Part shown: piece after piece, positions 26,499 through 34,489 of the stretch
Layout: every line of letters starts with the position of its first letter
How positions within the stretch are numbered: the first letter of the stretch is position 1
Origin: GCA-2733415 sp049614485
Lineage (GTDB): Bacteria; Bacteroidota; Bacteroidia; Flavobacteriales; Flavobacteriaceae
Length of the DNA: 64,000 nt
Direction of reading: 5' to 3'
Assembly: GCA_049614485.1 (NCBI GenBank)
Contig: JBMZDR010000011.1
Location: 1 to 64,000 of the forward strand
Position numbers and translations under genes: made by a program
The notes under the pieces: model-generated
What the model was told of the DNA's origin: nothing
Seen by the model: the letters and a program-made list of their open reading frames with translations, nothing else
Databases searched by the model: none

Positions 26499-26628
26499 CG
26501 GCTTTATTCTGTAATTATTTAATTGAATATTAGAGAAAATATCAACCGATATTCATGGTTGTTAACAGCTTTTATAAGAATACTGTTTTACGTGTGTGTT
26601 TGATTAAATATAAGTTTATTTTTACATA

Positions 26629-27486
26629 ATGAAATTGTTTGTTAAAATATTTGATTTCTTTTTAAATTCTAGTGTTTGGGTGGCTATTGCTGTTTGTGCA
26701 TTAACTGAAATAACATGTCTTAATTTTGAATTGGAAACACCAGTGAATTTATTGGAGTTTGTTTTTTTTGGTACAATTCTAGGGTATAATTTTATAAAAT
26801 ATTTTGAGAATAAACAGTTGTCAGTACTGCATTTAAATTTGACACGCATCAATTTAATAGCTGTATCTAAGAGATTTTTTAGATTAAAAACTCAAGTGAA
26901 ACTAATGTTTTTTATGAGTGTTTTAAGCGCAATAGTGTGTGGTGTTAAAATTTTTAATTTGACAGAAGAAAGCCTATTGTTATTAGTTATTCCGATAATA
27001 CTAACTTTTTTTTATGCGATATCATTTAATAAAACAACATTACGATCTGTAACAGGAATTAAAATTTACATCGTTGGAATAGTTTGGGCATTGATAGCTG
27101 TTTTGTTACCAGTGCTAGAAGCTAAAATAGCACCTAATTATGATGTGTGGTTAACATTTGTTCAGCGCGTAATATTTGTTGTGGTATTAATTTTACCTTT
27201 TGATATTAGAGACCTAAAAGTTGACCGTGATGAGTTAGGAACATTACCTCAAAAAATAGGTGTTAAAAATACAAAGTTGTTTGGAGCTGTACTTTTAGTA
27301 TTCTTTTACCTGTTGGAGTTTTTTAAAAATAGCATTTTGGAAATAAATTTGATAGTGCTACCTATTGTGGTGGTGGTAACATTCCTGTTGTTAATAAACT
27401 CTTCAGAAAAACAATCAAAGTACTATGCTAGTTTTTTTGTAGAAAGCATTCCGTTATTCTGGTTGCTGTTACTACTTATCCTGTAA
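26629..27486 (+). CDS. UbiA-like integral membrane protein, degenerate first Asp motif
   Basis: 285 aa with about seven to eight hydrophobic helices. The C-terminal half has DIRDLKVDRDELGTLPQKIGV, like the second Asp-rich motif and the LPxxxG step of UbiA prenyltransferases. The place of the first Asp-rich motif holds GYNFIKYFENK, without the usual Asp residues. It may be a UbiA relative that lost prenyl-diphosphate binding through that motif, or one using a different metal site. Start ATG at 26629. Its last 15 bp overlap a convergent small gene. Confidence 0.75.
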   Translation: MKLFVKIFDFFLNSSVWVAIAVCALTEITCLNFELETPVNLLEFVFFGTILGYNFIKYFENKQLSVLHLNLTRINLIAVSKRFFRLKTQVKLMFFMSVLSAIVCGVKIFNLTEESLLLLVIPIILTFFYAISFNKTTLRSVTGIKIYIVGIVWALIAVLLPVLEAKIAPNYDVWLTFVQRVIFVVVLILPFDIRDLKVDRDELGTLPQKIGVKNTKLFGAVLLVFFYLLEFFKNSILEINLIVLPIVVVVTFLLLINSSEKQSKYYASFFVESIPLFWLLLLLIL

Positions 27487-27732
27487 TTCTTTTTTAAATT
27501 CTGTTTCTAGTTTAATTTTTGACGCATTACTCATGCAAGTCACATTTTTATGTGAGATTAAATCGGATAGTTTTTTATTACGTTTCACGTAAGAGCGTGT
27601 GATGTGACAATAAACGTACCTGATACTTAAACGAATACGATCCCATAAAGTTGATTCGTTATATTGTGATTTATCGCAAATAAACTTTGCTTCATCACAG
27701 TTAATAAAAAGTTTTCTTTTTTTTGTAGTCAT
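27472..27732 (-). CDS. small anti-sigma-like protein (zinc-finger type candidate)
   Basis: 86 aa, encoded 30 bp after a sigma factor gene. Contains FINCDEAKFICDKSQYNEST and YCHITRSYVKRNKKLSDLI, a Cys pattern reminiscent of short anti-sigma factors, but no textbook HxxxCxxC is present. No membrane helix, so it would act in the cytoplasm. The role is inferred from position and Cys spacing. Confidence 0.7.
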   Translation of the reverse strand: MTTKKRKLFINCDEAKFICDKSQYNESTLWDRIRLSIRYVYCHITRSYVKRNKKLSDLISHKNVTCMSNASKIKLETEFKKELQDK

Positions 27733-27762
27733 TATATGTAATCCTAATATATGTTCTTTAAA

Positions 27763-28317
27763 TTATTTAAACCAAGTGTCTTCTAAACAGCTGGCTAAAG
27801 CAGTTCTTGCTCTATGAATAATAACCCAAAGATTAGACGGTGAAATATTGTATTCATTACAAATTGCTTCAGTATCAAAGTTTTGGATGGTTTTTTTCTT
27901 AAATATTTCAGCTTGTTTTTGAGGAAGTTTTTCTAAACAATTATGAATGGCTAAGCCTAATTCTTTGTTTTCAATATCGTTTTCTGTGTTGCTTCCAAAT
28001 GGGTCTGAAACACGTTCTTCCAGCCAATCACCTTCAGATTCTCCTTTATGGTATGTTATACGGACTTCAGCTTTACCTTTGTTTGAATTTATTTTGCGAT
28101 AGTGGTCAATTATTTTACGTTTTAAAATAGAAACCAACCACGTTCTTTCAGAAGCTTCGCCTTTGAAATTTGCAGCCGATTTTAAACCTGAAAAAAAGGT
28201 TTCCTGTACGATATCTTCAGCTAAAGCACTATTGCTAACACGAGTAATTGTGTAGTTAAAAAGATAATCAGCATACCGGTCAATCCAGGTGTCTGGGTTT
28301 AATTGATGTTTAGGCAT
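27763..28317 (-). CDS. sigma-70 family (ECF) RNA polymerase sigma factor
   Basis: 184 aa. Region 2: LAEDIVQETFFSGLKSAANF ... RTWLVSILKRKIIDHYRK. Region 4: KLPQKQAEIFKKKTIQNFDTE ... ISPSNLWVIIHRARTAL (helix-turn-helix). ECF length without region 3. A small Cys-containing protein follows and may regulate it. No transmembrane anti-sigma (FecR type) or SusC lies nearby, unlike most Bacteroidota ECF loci; the signal is unknown. Confidence 0.92.
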   Translation of the reverse strand: MPKHQLNPDTWIDRYADYLFNYTITRVSNSALAEDIVQETFFSGLKSAANFKGEASERTWLVSILKRKIIDHYRKINSNKGKAEVRITYHKGESEGDWLEERVSDPFGSNTENDIENKELGLAIHNCLEKLPQKQAEIFKKKTIQNFDTEAICNEYNISPSNLWVIIHRARTALASCLEDTWFK

Positions 28318-28354
28318 TATTAGTGTTTAGTTACTTTAAAAGTAATAAAAAATA

Positions 28355-30376
28355 TCAATTAATTAATCCAGCTCGTTTTAATAAAGCTTCAGGTTTAGGT
28401 TCAGCGCCTCTAAAACGTTTGTATAAGGTCATAGGATGTTCTGTGCCTCCTTTACTTAAAATATGTTCAGCAAAAGCGTGTCCAATTTCTGGGTTAAATA
28501 TGCCTTGTTCTTTAAAGGCTTCAAAAGCATCGGCGTCTAAAACTTCGGCCCATTTGTAGCTGTAATAACCAGAAGAGTATCCGCCTTGGAAAATATGAGA
28601 AAAAGCAACACTCATACAGTTTTCTAGAACATCTGGAAATAATGAGGTGTTTTCAAACGCTATGTTTTCAAATGTTTTTACATGTTCGATTAATTCTGGT
28701 GATTCTCCTGAGTGCCATGCCATATCTAATAGCCCAAAACTCAGTTGACGTAGGGTAGCTATTCCTTCTTGAAAGTTTGCCGAAGCTTTAATTTTTTCAA
28801 CATATTCCATAGGTATCACCTCACCAGTTTGGTAATGTTTAGCAAATAAATCTAAACAGTCTTTTTCAAAACACCAATTTTCTAAGATCTGACTTGGCAA
28901 CTCAACAAAATCCCAATACACACTTGTGCCAGATAAACTTGGGTATGTCGTGTTTGCTAACATGCCGTGCAAACCATGTCCGAATTCATGAAATAATGTA
29001 GTTACTTCATTAAATGTTAGTAATGATGGTTTTGTTTCTGTGGGTTTTGTGAAATTGCACACATTAGATATGTGTGGACGATCATTTGTGCCTTTTTTAA
29101 TTTTTTGCCCTTTAAATGATGTCATCCACGCGCCATTTCGCTTTCCTTTTCTTGGGTGAAAATCAGCGTAAAATATCGCAATAAAATTATTATGTTGATC
29201 TGTAACTTCGTATGTTTTTACATCGTCATGATAGGTGTCAATTGTTGTAACTTGTTTAAAAGATAGTCCAAATAACTTCTTAGCCACCTCAAATACACCA
29301 GCAATAACATTTTCTAATTTGAAATACGGTTTTAATTTCTCGTCATCTAAATTGAAAAGTTTGTTTTTTAATTTTTCAGAATAATAAGCGCTATCCCATT
29401 TTTCTAAATGATCAATGTTATCCAATGACTTTGCGAATTTTTCTAATTCACCAAATTCTTTTGTAGCTACAGGTTTTGCCTTTTCTAGTAAATCATTTAG
29501 AAAAGCCGTGACTTTTTCTGGTGAGCCAGACATGCGTTCTTCTAAAACAAAATGGGCATGAGTTGTATAGCCTAATAATTGTGCGCGCTGGTGACGTAGT
29601 TTTACGATTTTTAAAACATTGTTTTCATTGTTGTAGGCGTTGTCCTGAAACCCTCTTGCGCCAAAAGCTGTAGCCATTTTTTGACGTAATTTACGCGAGT
29701 CAGCATATTTCATGAACGGTATATAGCTTGGGTAATCAAGAGTGAAGATCCATCCTTTTTTGCCTTTTTGTTGCGCAACGTGTGCAGCTGCTTCAAGTGT
29801 TCCTTCAGGTAAGCCTTTAATATCGTTACTGCTTGTTAAGTGCAATTCGTAAGCGTTAGTTTCAGCTAAGATGTTTTCACCAAAAGTTAATTTTAAGGCA
29901 GATAATTCTTTATCAATAGCTCTAAGGGTTTCTTTTTTATCTTCTGGAAGATTTGCTCCATTTCTAGAAAAGCTTTTGTATTTTTTTTCTAATAATGTGT
30001 GTTGTTCAGCTGTTAAAGAAAGTTGTTCTTTTTGATTGTAAACAGCGCTAACGCGTTCAAACAGCACTATGTTTAAAGCAACATCATTACTAAACTCAGA
30101 TAGCATTGGAGATACTTCCTGAGCTATCTTTTGAATCTCATCATTAGTTTCTGCAGAATTTAAATTAAAAAACAAACTAGACACACGATCTAGTTGCTCG
30201 CCAGAATAATCTAATGCTTCAATTGTGTTTTCAAATGTTGCGGGGGCATTATTTTCTGTGATTGCATCTATTTCTGCTTTTGCTAATGCAATTGCATTAG
30301 CAAAGGCGGGTAAAAAATCAGTGTTTTTTATTTTAGAAAACGGTGCTAAATCAAAAGGAGATAATAATGCATTCAT
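28355..30376 (-). CDS. M3 family oligopeptidase (Dcp/OpdA-like)
   Basis: 673 aa, full length. Active-site TLFHEFGHGLHGML (HExxH) with the third ligand Glu downstream in WDFVELPSQILENW. Family landmarks: GSPEKVTAFLNDLL, FTKPTETKPSLLTFNEV and the C-terminal LFKRFRGAEPKPEALL-like end (LYKRFRGAEPKP). No signal peptide, so it is cytosolic and degrades short peptides. Gene ends 38 bp before the sigma gene. Confidence 0.95.
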   Translation of the reverse strand: MNALLSPFDLAPFSKIKNTDFLPAFANAIALAKAEIDAITENNAPATFENTIEALDYSGEQLDRVSSLFFNLNSAETNDEIQKIAQEVSPMLSEFSNDVALNIVLFERVSAVYNQKEQLSLTAEQHTLLEKKYKSFSRNGANLPEDKKETLRAIDKELSALKLTFGENILAETNAYELHLTSSNDIKGLPEGTLEAAAHVAQQKGKKGWIFTLDYPSYIPFMKYADSRKLRQKMATAFGARGFQDNAYNNENNVLKIVKLRHQRAQLLGYTTHAHFVLEERMSGSPEKVTAFLNDLLEKAKPVATKEFGELEKFAKSLDNIDHLEKWDSAYYSEKLKNKLFNLDDEKLKPYFKLENVIAGVFEVAKKLFGLSFKQVTTIDTYHDDVKTYEVTDQHNNFIAIFYADFHPRKGKRNGAWMTSFKGQKIKKGTNDRPHISNVCNFTKPTETKPSLLTFNEVTTLFHEFGHGLHGMLANTTYPSLSGTSVYWDFVELPSQILENWCFEKDCLDLFAKHYQTGEVIPMEYVEKIKASANFQEGIATLRQLSFGLLDMAWHSGESPELIEHVKTFENIAFENTSLFPDVLENCMSVAFSHIFQGGYSSGYYSYKWAEVLDADAFEAFKEQGIFNPEIGHAFAEHILSKGGTEHPMTLYKRFRGAEPKPEALLKRAGLIN

Positions 30377-30423
30377 GTGGTTAATTTTTTAATATAGAAA
30401 AATGGTAATTAAGCGTCTTGGAA

Positions 30424-30915
30424 TTAGTATTTTGATTTGACTTCTTTAGCGCCGTTTAGTACCTTTTGTTTTAAGCCTTCTTTGTAAATCATTATTTTGT
30501 CAAGGACACATTTATCTGAAGCGCCAATAATTTGTGCGGCTAGTATCCCAGCATTTTGAGCACCATCTAACGCTACAGTTGCTACAGGAACACCACCCGG
30601 CATTTGTAAAATAGATAAGACTGAGTCCCATCCGTCAATTGAATTTCTTGATTTTACAGGAACTCCAATTACAGGTAAAGGCGACAATGAAGCGACCATA
30701 CCAGGTAAATGTGCGGCACCACCGGCACCTGCAATAATAACTTTAACACCTCTAGTGTGCGCGTTTTTACTATAATCAAATAGTTTTTCAGGGGTTCTAT
30801 GAGCAGAAACAATATCTACTTCTACTTCAATGTCAAAACTGGTTAGTATGTCTATAGCTTGTTGCATGATTGGAAGATCACTAGTGCTTCCCATAATTAT
30901 TCCTACTTGTGGCAT
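30424..30915 (-). CDS. purE: 5-(carboxyamino)imidazole ribonucleotide mutase
   Basis: 163 aa. IIMGSTSDLPIMQQA, SAHRTPEKLFDYSK, AGAGGAAHLPGMVAS and GVPVKSR are the class I PurE signature. Moves the carboxyl of N5-CAIR to C4 in purine synthesis. Follows purK by 12 bp. Confidence 0.96.
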   Translation of the reverse strand: MPQVGIIMGSTSDLPIMQQAIDILTSFDIEVEVDIVSAHRTPEKLFDYSKNAHTRGVKVIIAGAGGAAHLPGMVASLSPLPVIGVPVKSRNSIDGWDSVLSILQMPGGVPVATVALDGAQNAGILAAQIIGASDKCVLDKIMIYKEGLKQKVLNGAKEVKSKY

Positions 30916-30927
30916 GAGTTGTATATA

Positions 30928-32085
30928 TTAGTTGCTTATAACTTTAATTGTTTCTTTGACTTTTTGAGCAATAGCTCTTGCGGTTTCCATATTTTCATGT
31001 ACTATGGTAACGTGTCCCATTTTACGAAATGGTCTGGTTTCTTTTTTTCCGTAAATGTGTGGTGTGACACCATCCATAGCAAGAATTGTGTTCATGTTTT
31101 CATAAACTACGTTCCCGGTATAATTTTCAGCACCAACCAAATTAACCATAATTCCGTTTGTTTTGCTTTCAGGGCTTCCAAGAGGTAAATCTAAAATAGA
31201 ACGAATGTGTTGTTCAAATTGTGAGGTGTATGAAGCTTCAATAGATTGGTGTCCTGAATTGTGAGGTCTAGGGGCAACTTCATTAACTAAAATATCATCT
31301 TCTTGAGTTTGAAATAATTCAACAGCCAAGAGTCCAACATGGTTAATCTTTTTAGACACTTTTAAAGCCACGTCAATTGCTTTTTTTGCCACGTCATCAG
31401 AAATTCTTGCTGGGCAAATTACATACTCTACTTGGTTTGCTTCAGGGTGAAATTCCATTTCTACAACTGGATAATTTCTTATTTCACCTGAAGGGTTGCG
31501 TGTAACAATGACTGCTAGCTCGTTCTTAAAAGGGACCATTTCTTCTGCAATACACTCCGTATTTGGTAAGCCAACTAAATCTTCTGAGGTTCTGATAATT
31601 TTAACGCCATTACCATCATATCCAAACTGTGCAGCTTTCCATACAAATGGTAATTGTAGCCCTCCGTTAGATATTGCGTCATGTATTTCTGAAGTAAAAG
31701 CAAAGCGTGTAAATGGCGCAGTTGGAATGTCATGATCTTTATAAAACAATTTTTGAGTTGCTTTATTTTGAATAATGCTTAATGTTTTACTTGAGGGATA
31801 TACTGTTACGCCCTCAGATTCTAATTTCTGTAAAGCCTCAATATTGACGCTTTCGATTTCAAAAGTTAAAACATCAACTTTTTTTCCGAAGTTGTATACC
31901 GTATCAAAATCTAATAAATCACCTTGAGTGAATTGATGCGCATAAGTTTTACAAGGTGCTTCGTTGGATGGGTCAATAACATAGGTTTGGATGTCAAACT
32001 TATTTGTTTCTCTAAGTAGCATACGTCCTAGTTGACCTCCGCCTAGAATTCCAAGTTTAAAATCTGAAGAAAAATATGTCTTCAT
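30928..32085 (-). CDS. purK: 5-(carboxyamino)imidazole ribonucleotide synthase
   Basis: 385 aa. ATP-grasp enzyme making N5-CAIR from AIR, ATP and bicarbonate. N-terminal LGILGGGQLGRMLL, ATP-binding FVWKAAQFGYDGNGV, LLAVELF and NEVAPRPHNSGHQSIE are diagnostic. First gene of the purK-purE operon, with a -7 box at 32112-32119. Confidence 0.96.
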   Translation of the reverse strand: MKTYFSSDFKLGILGGGQLGRMLLRETNKFDIQTYVIDPSNEAPCKTYAHQFTQGDLLDFDTVYNFGKKVDVLTFEIESVNIEALQKLESEGVTVYPSSKTLSIIQNKATQKLFYKDHDIPTAPFTRFAFTSEIHDAISNGGLQLPFVWKAAQFGYDGNGVKIIRTSEDLVGLPNTECIAEEMVPFKNELAVIVTRNPSGEIRNYPVVEMEFHPEANQVEYVICPARISDDVAKKAIDVALKVSKKINHVGLLAVELFQTQEDDILVNEVAPRPHNSGHQSIEASYTSQFEQHIRSILDLPLGSPESKTNGIMVNLVGAENYTGNVVYENMNTILAMDGVTPHIYGKKETRPFRKMGHVTIVHENMETARAIAQKVKETIKVISN

Positions 32086-32111
32086 GTTAAGTATAATTTG
32101 TGTTGTTTGAG

Positions 32112-32119
32112 CAAAAATA
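32112..32119 (-). promoter_or_regulatory. -7 promoter element of purK-purE
   Basis: On the - strand TATTTTTG, matching TAnnTTTG, about 27 bp before the purK ATG. Divergent from the element at 32185. Confidence 0.45.
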
Positions 32120-32184
32120 CACTTAAATATTTAATGAGCTTCTAAAATCGTTAATCAAAACATTACAAATAGTAACCAAATGGT

Positions 32185-32192
32185 TATCTTTG
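32185..32192 (+). promoter_or_regulatory. -7 promoter element of the hpt-adk fusion gene
   Basis: TATCTTTG matches TAnnTTTG exactly and is followed by CAACTT, 22 bp before the GTG start at 32215. No clear -33 TTTG. Confidence 0.5.
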
Positions 32193-32214
32193 CAACTTAT
32201 AAAAAAGGGGAAAG

Positions 32215-33324
32215 GTGATTAAACTTCATGATAAATATTTTAAACCATTTATTTCAGCTCAAGAAATAGATGTTGCCATTACACAACTGGTATCTAAAAT
32301 CTCTGAGGATTTAGGTGATGATATTCCTGTTTTTATAGGTATTTTAAATGGGTCATTTATGGTAGTAAGTGATTTTGTTAAAAAATACAATAAACCTTGT
32401 GAAGTTACATTTGTAAAACTTGCATCTTATGAAGGGGTAAGCTCTACAGAAGAAATTCAACGTTTAGTTGGTTTAAATCAAGATGTGTCTGGTAGAACGG
32501 TTGTGATCCTAGAAGATATAATTGATACCGGAAACACCTTAGAAGAAATTTATGATATCTTTAGTGAAAAAGGAGTTAAAGATTTAAAAATAGCAACACT
32601 TTTTTATAAACCAGAAGCATATAACAAAGACTTAAAAATACATTATATAGGTATTGAAATCCCAGATAAATTCATAGTAGGCTACGGTTTAGATTATGAT
32701 GGTTTAGGACGAAATTTACCTGAAATATATCAAATAAAAAACACACAACGCATGACTAACATTGTTTTATTCGGGAAACCAGGAGCTGGAAAAGGAACAC
32801 AAGCTGAATTTTTAAAAACAAAGTATAATTTAATTCATATTTCAACAGGAGATGTGTTTCGTTTCAATATGAAAAATGACACTGAACTAGGAAAACTTGC
32901 CAAATCATATATTGAAAAAGGACAGTTAGTACCAGATGAAGTTACGATAAATATGCTACAAGCTGAGGTTGAAAAAAACAGAGATGCTAACGGGTTTATA
33001 TTTGATGGGTTTCCAAGAACAACAGCACAAGCACAGGCATTAGATGCATTTTTGGAAGAGAAGGAAATGGATATTGCAGCAACAATTGCATTAGAAGCTA
33101 ATGATGACATATTAATAGAGCGTTTGCTTGAAAGAGGAAAAACCTCTGGACGAGCAGATGATCAGGATGCTACAAAAATCAGAATACGATTTGATGAGTA
33201 TAACGAAAAAACAGCACCATTAATTGATTTTTATACAACTCAAAATAAATTTCATTCTGTAAATGGGATAGGCACAATTGACGATATTACATCACGTTTA
33301 AGCGCTGTGATAGACGCATTGTAA
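32215..33324 (+). CDS. fused hypoxanthine phosphoribosyltransferase-adenylate kinase
   Basis: 369 aa from a GTG preceded by GGGGAAAG. Domain 1 (1-175) is a hypoxanthine phosphoribosyltransferase: ILNGSFMV, VVILEDIIDTGNTL (PRPP loop) and the C-terminal GYGLDYDGLGRNLPEIYQI. After about five linker residues comes an adenylate kinase (180-369): P-loop GKPGAGKGTQ, STGDVFR, GQLVPDEV, FDGFPRTTAQAQ, RADDQDATKIRIR, with a short LID. The join is where two separate proteins would end and start; Met180 (ATG at 32752) could be an internal start. It joins IMP/GMP salvage with adenylate interconversion. obgE follows 44 bp later. Confidence 0.9.
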   Translation: MIKLHDKYFKPFISAQEIDVAITQLVSKISEDLGDDIPVFIGILNGSFMVVSDFVKKYNKPCEVTFVKLASYEGVSSTEEIQRLVGLNQDVSGRTVVILEDIIDTGNTLEEIYDIFSEKGVKDLKIATLFYKPEAYNKDLKIHYIGIEIPDKFIVGYGLDYDGLGRNLPEIYQIKNTQRMTNIVLFGKPGAGKGTQAEFLKTKYNLIHISTGDVFRFNMKNDTELGKLAKSYIEKGQLVPDEVTINMLQAEVEKNRDANGFIFDGFPRTTAQAQALDAFLEEKEMDIAATIALEANDDILIERLLERGKTSGRADDQDATKIRIRFDEYNEKTAPLIDFYTTQNKFHSVNGIGTIDDITSRLSAVIDAL

Positions 33325-33368
33325 GACGAATTATAATTAAAAGACATCCCTTTTTTGGGAAAACTACT

Positions 33369-34382
33369 ATGACTGAAGGAAATTTTGTTGATTATGTAAA
33401 GTTGCACGTAACTTCTGGTAAAGGAGGTAAAGGGTCTATGCACTTACATAGAGAAAAGTATATTGAAAAAGGAGGTCCAGACGGTGGTGATGGTGGTCGT
33501 GGAGGTCACATCATAATACGTGGAAACGAAAACTATTGGACACTATTACACTTTAAATTCAGACGCCATCATAAAGCACTTCAAGGAGGTCATGGTAGTA
33601 AAAGTAGAAGTACAGGTGCAGATGGACCAGATATTTATTTAGATGTGCCTTTAGGAACTGTAGTTAAAGATTCTGAAACTGAAGAGGTTTTATTTGAAAT
33701 TACTGAAAATAAAGAGGAGGTTATTTTATGTAAAGGAGGTAAAGGAGGTCGTGGTAACTGGCACTTTAAATCGTCTACAAATCAAACCCCACGTTATGCA
33801 CAACCAGGCTTAGAAGGCGAAGAAAAAAATGTAACTTTAGAAATGAAGTTATTAGCAGATGTTGGTTTAGTAGGGTTTCCTAATGCTGGTAAATCTACAT
33901 TGCTATCTGTAATTACGTCTGCAAAACCAAAAATAGCAAACTATGAATTTACCACACTAAAACCAAATTTAGGTATTGTGGAGTATCGTAATTTCCAATC
34001 GTTTGTAATGGCAGATATACCTGGAATTATAGAGGGAGCATCTGAAGGTAAAGGATTAGGACATTACTTCTTACGTCATATAGAACGAAACTCAACGCTG
34101 TTGTTTTTAATTCCAGCTGATGCAACTGATATTGCAGAGCAGTATAAAATTCTATTAAACGAATTAGAAAAATACAATCCAGAAATGTTGGATAAAGATC
34201 GTTTTATAGCAATATCTAAATCAGATATGTTAGATGACGAGCTACAAGCAGAAATGAAAGCAGAATTGGATAAAACCTTAGGTGTGCCATATATGTTCAT
34301 TTCATCAGTAGCACAACAAAACATTATGACTTTAAAAGATAGATTGTGGGGAATGTTAAACCCGTCTGAAGCAAACTATTAA
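33369..34382 (+). CDS. obgE: Obg family GTPase
   Basis: 337 aa. Gly-rich Obg fold (1-155: GKGGKGSMHLHREKY, GGPDGGDGGRGGHI) followed by the G domain: G1 GFPNAGKSTL, G3 ADIPGIIEGAS, G4 AISKSDML, G5 FISSVAQQ. No C-terminal OCT extension. Involved in ribosome assembly and stress control. Lies directly after the hpt-adk fusion and is closed by a terminator at 34402. Confidence 0.95.
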   Translation: MTEGNFVDYVKLHVTSGKGGKGSMHLHREKYIEKGGPDGGDGGRGGHIIIRGNENYWTLLHFKFRRHHKALQGGHGSKSRSTGADGPDIYLDVPLGTVVKDSETEEVLFEITENKEEVILCKGGKGGRGNWHFKSSTNQTPRYAQPGLEGEEKNVTLEMKLLADVGLVGFPNAGKSTLLSVITSAKPKIANYEFTTLKPNLGIVEYRNFQSFVMADIPGIIEGASEGKGLGHYFLRHIERNSTLLFLIPADATDIAEQYKILLNELEKYNPEMLDKDRFIAISKSDMLDDELQAEMKAELDKTLGVPYMFISSVAQQNIMTLKDRLWGMLNPSEANY

Positions 34383-34401
34383 AAAACAGATTACATTATA
34401 T

Positions 34402-34436
34402 AAAAGCTCATTTGTACTTCAGATGAGCTTTTTTTT
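34402..34436 (+). terminator. terminator after obgE
   Basis: AAAAGCTCAT, short loop, ATGAGCTTTTTTTT: a 9-bp stem followed by eight T. Confidence 0.85.
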
Positions 34437-34489
34437 AATATTTACCTCAGAACAGATAAATTGTATCTTTACGTTTTTACAACTCAACA

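Noticed and set aside
26446..26628. Possible glycine riboswitch before gcvP
   Set aside because: A promoter box lies only 46 bp from the start codon and no aptamer-like structure is seen, so there is no space for one.
30859..31188. 109-codon open frame on the + strand
   Set aside because: Antisense to purK and purE, whose motifs are complete.
33348..33361. Inverted repeat TCCC-TTTTTT-GGGA before obgE
   Set aside because: A four-bp stem is too short for a terminator, and no promoter box lies next to it.
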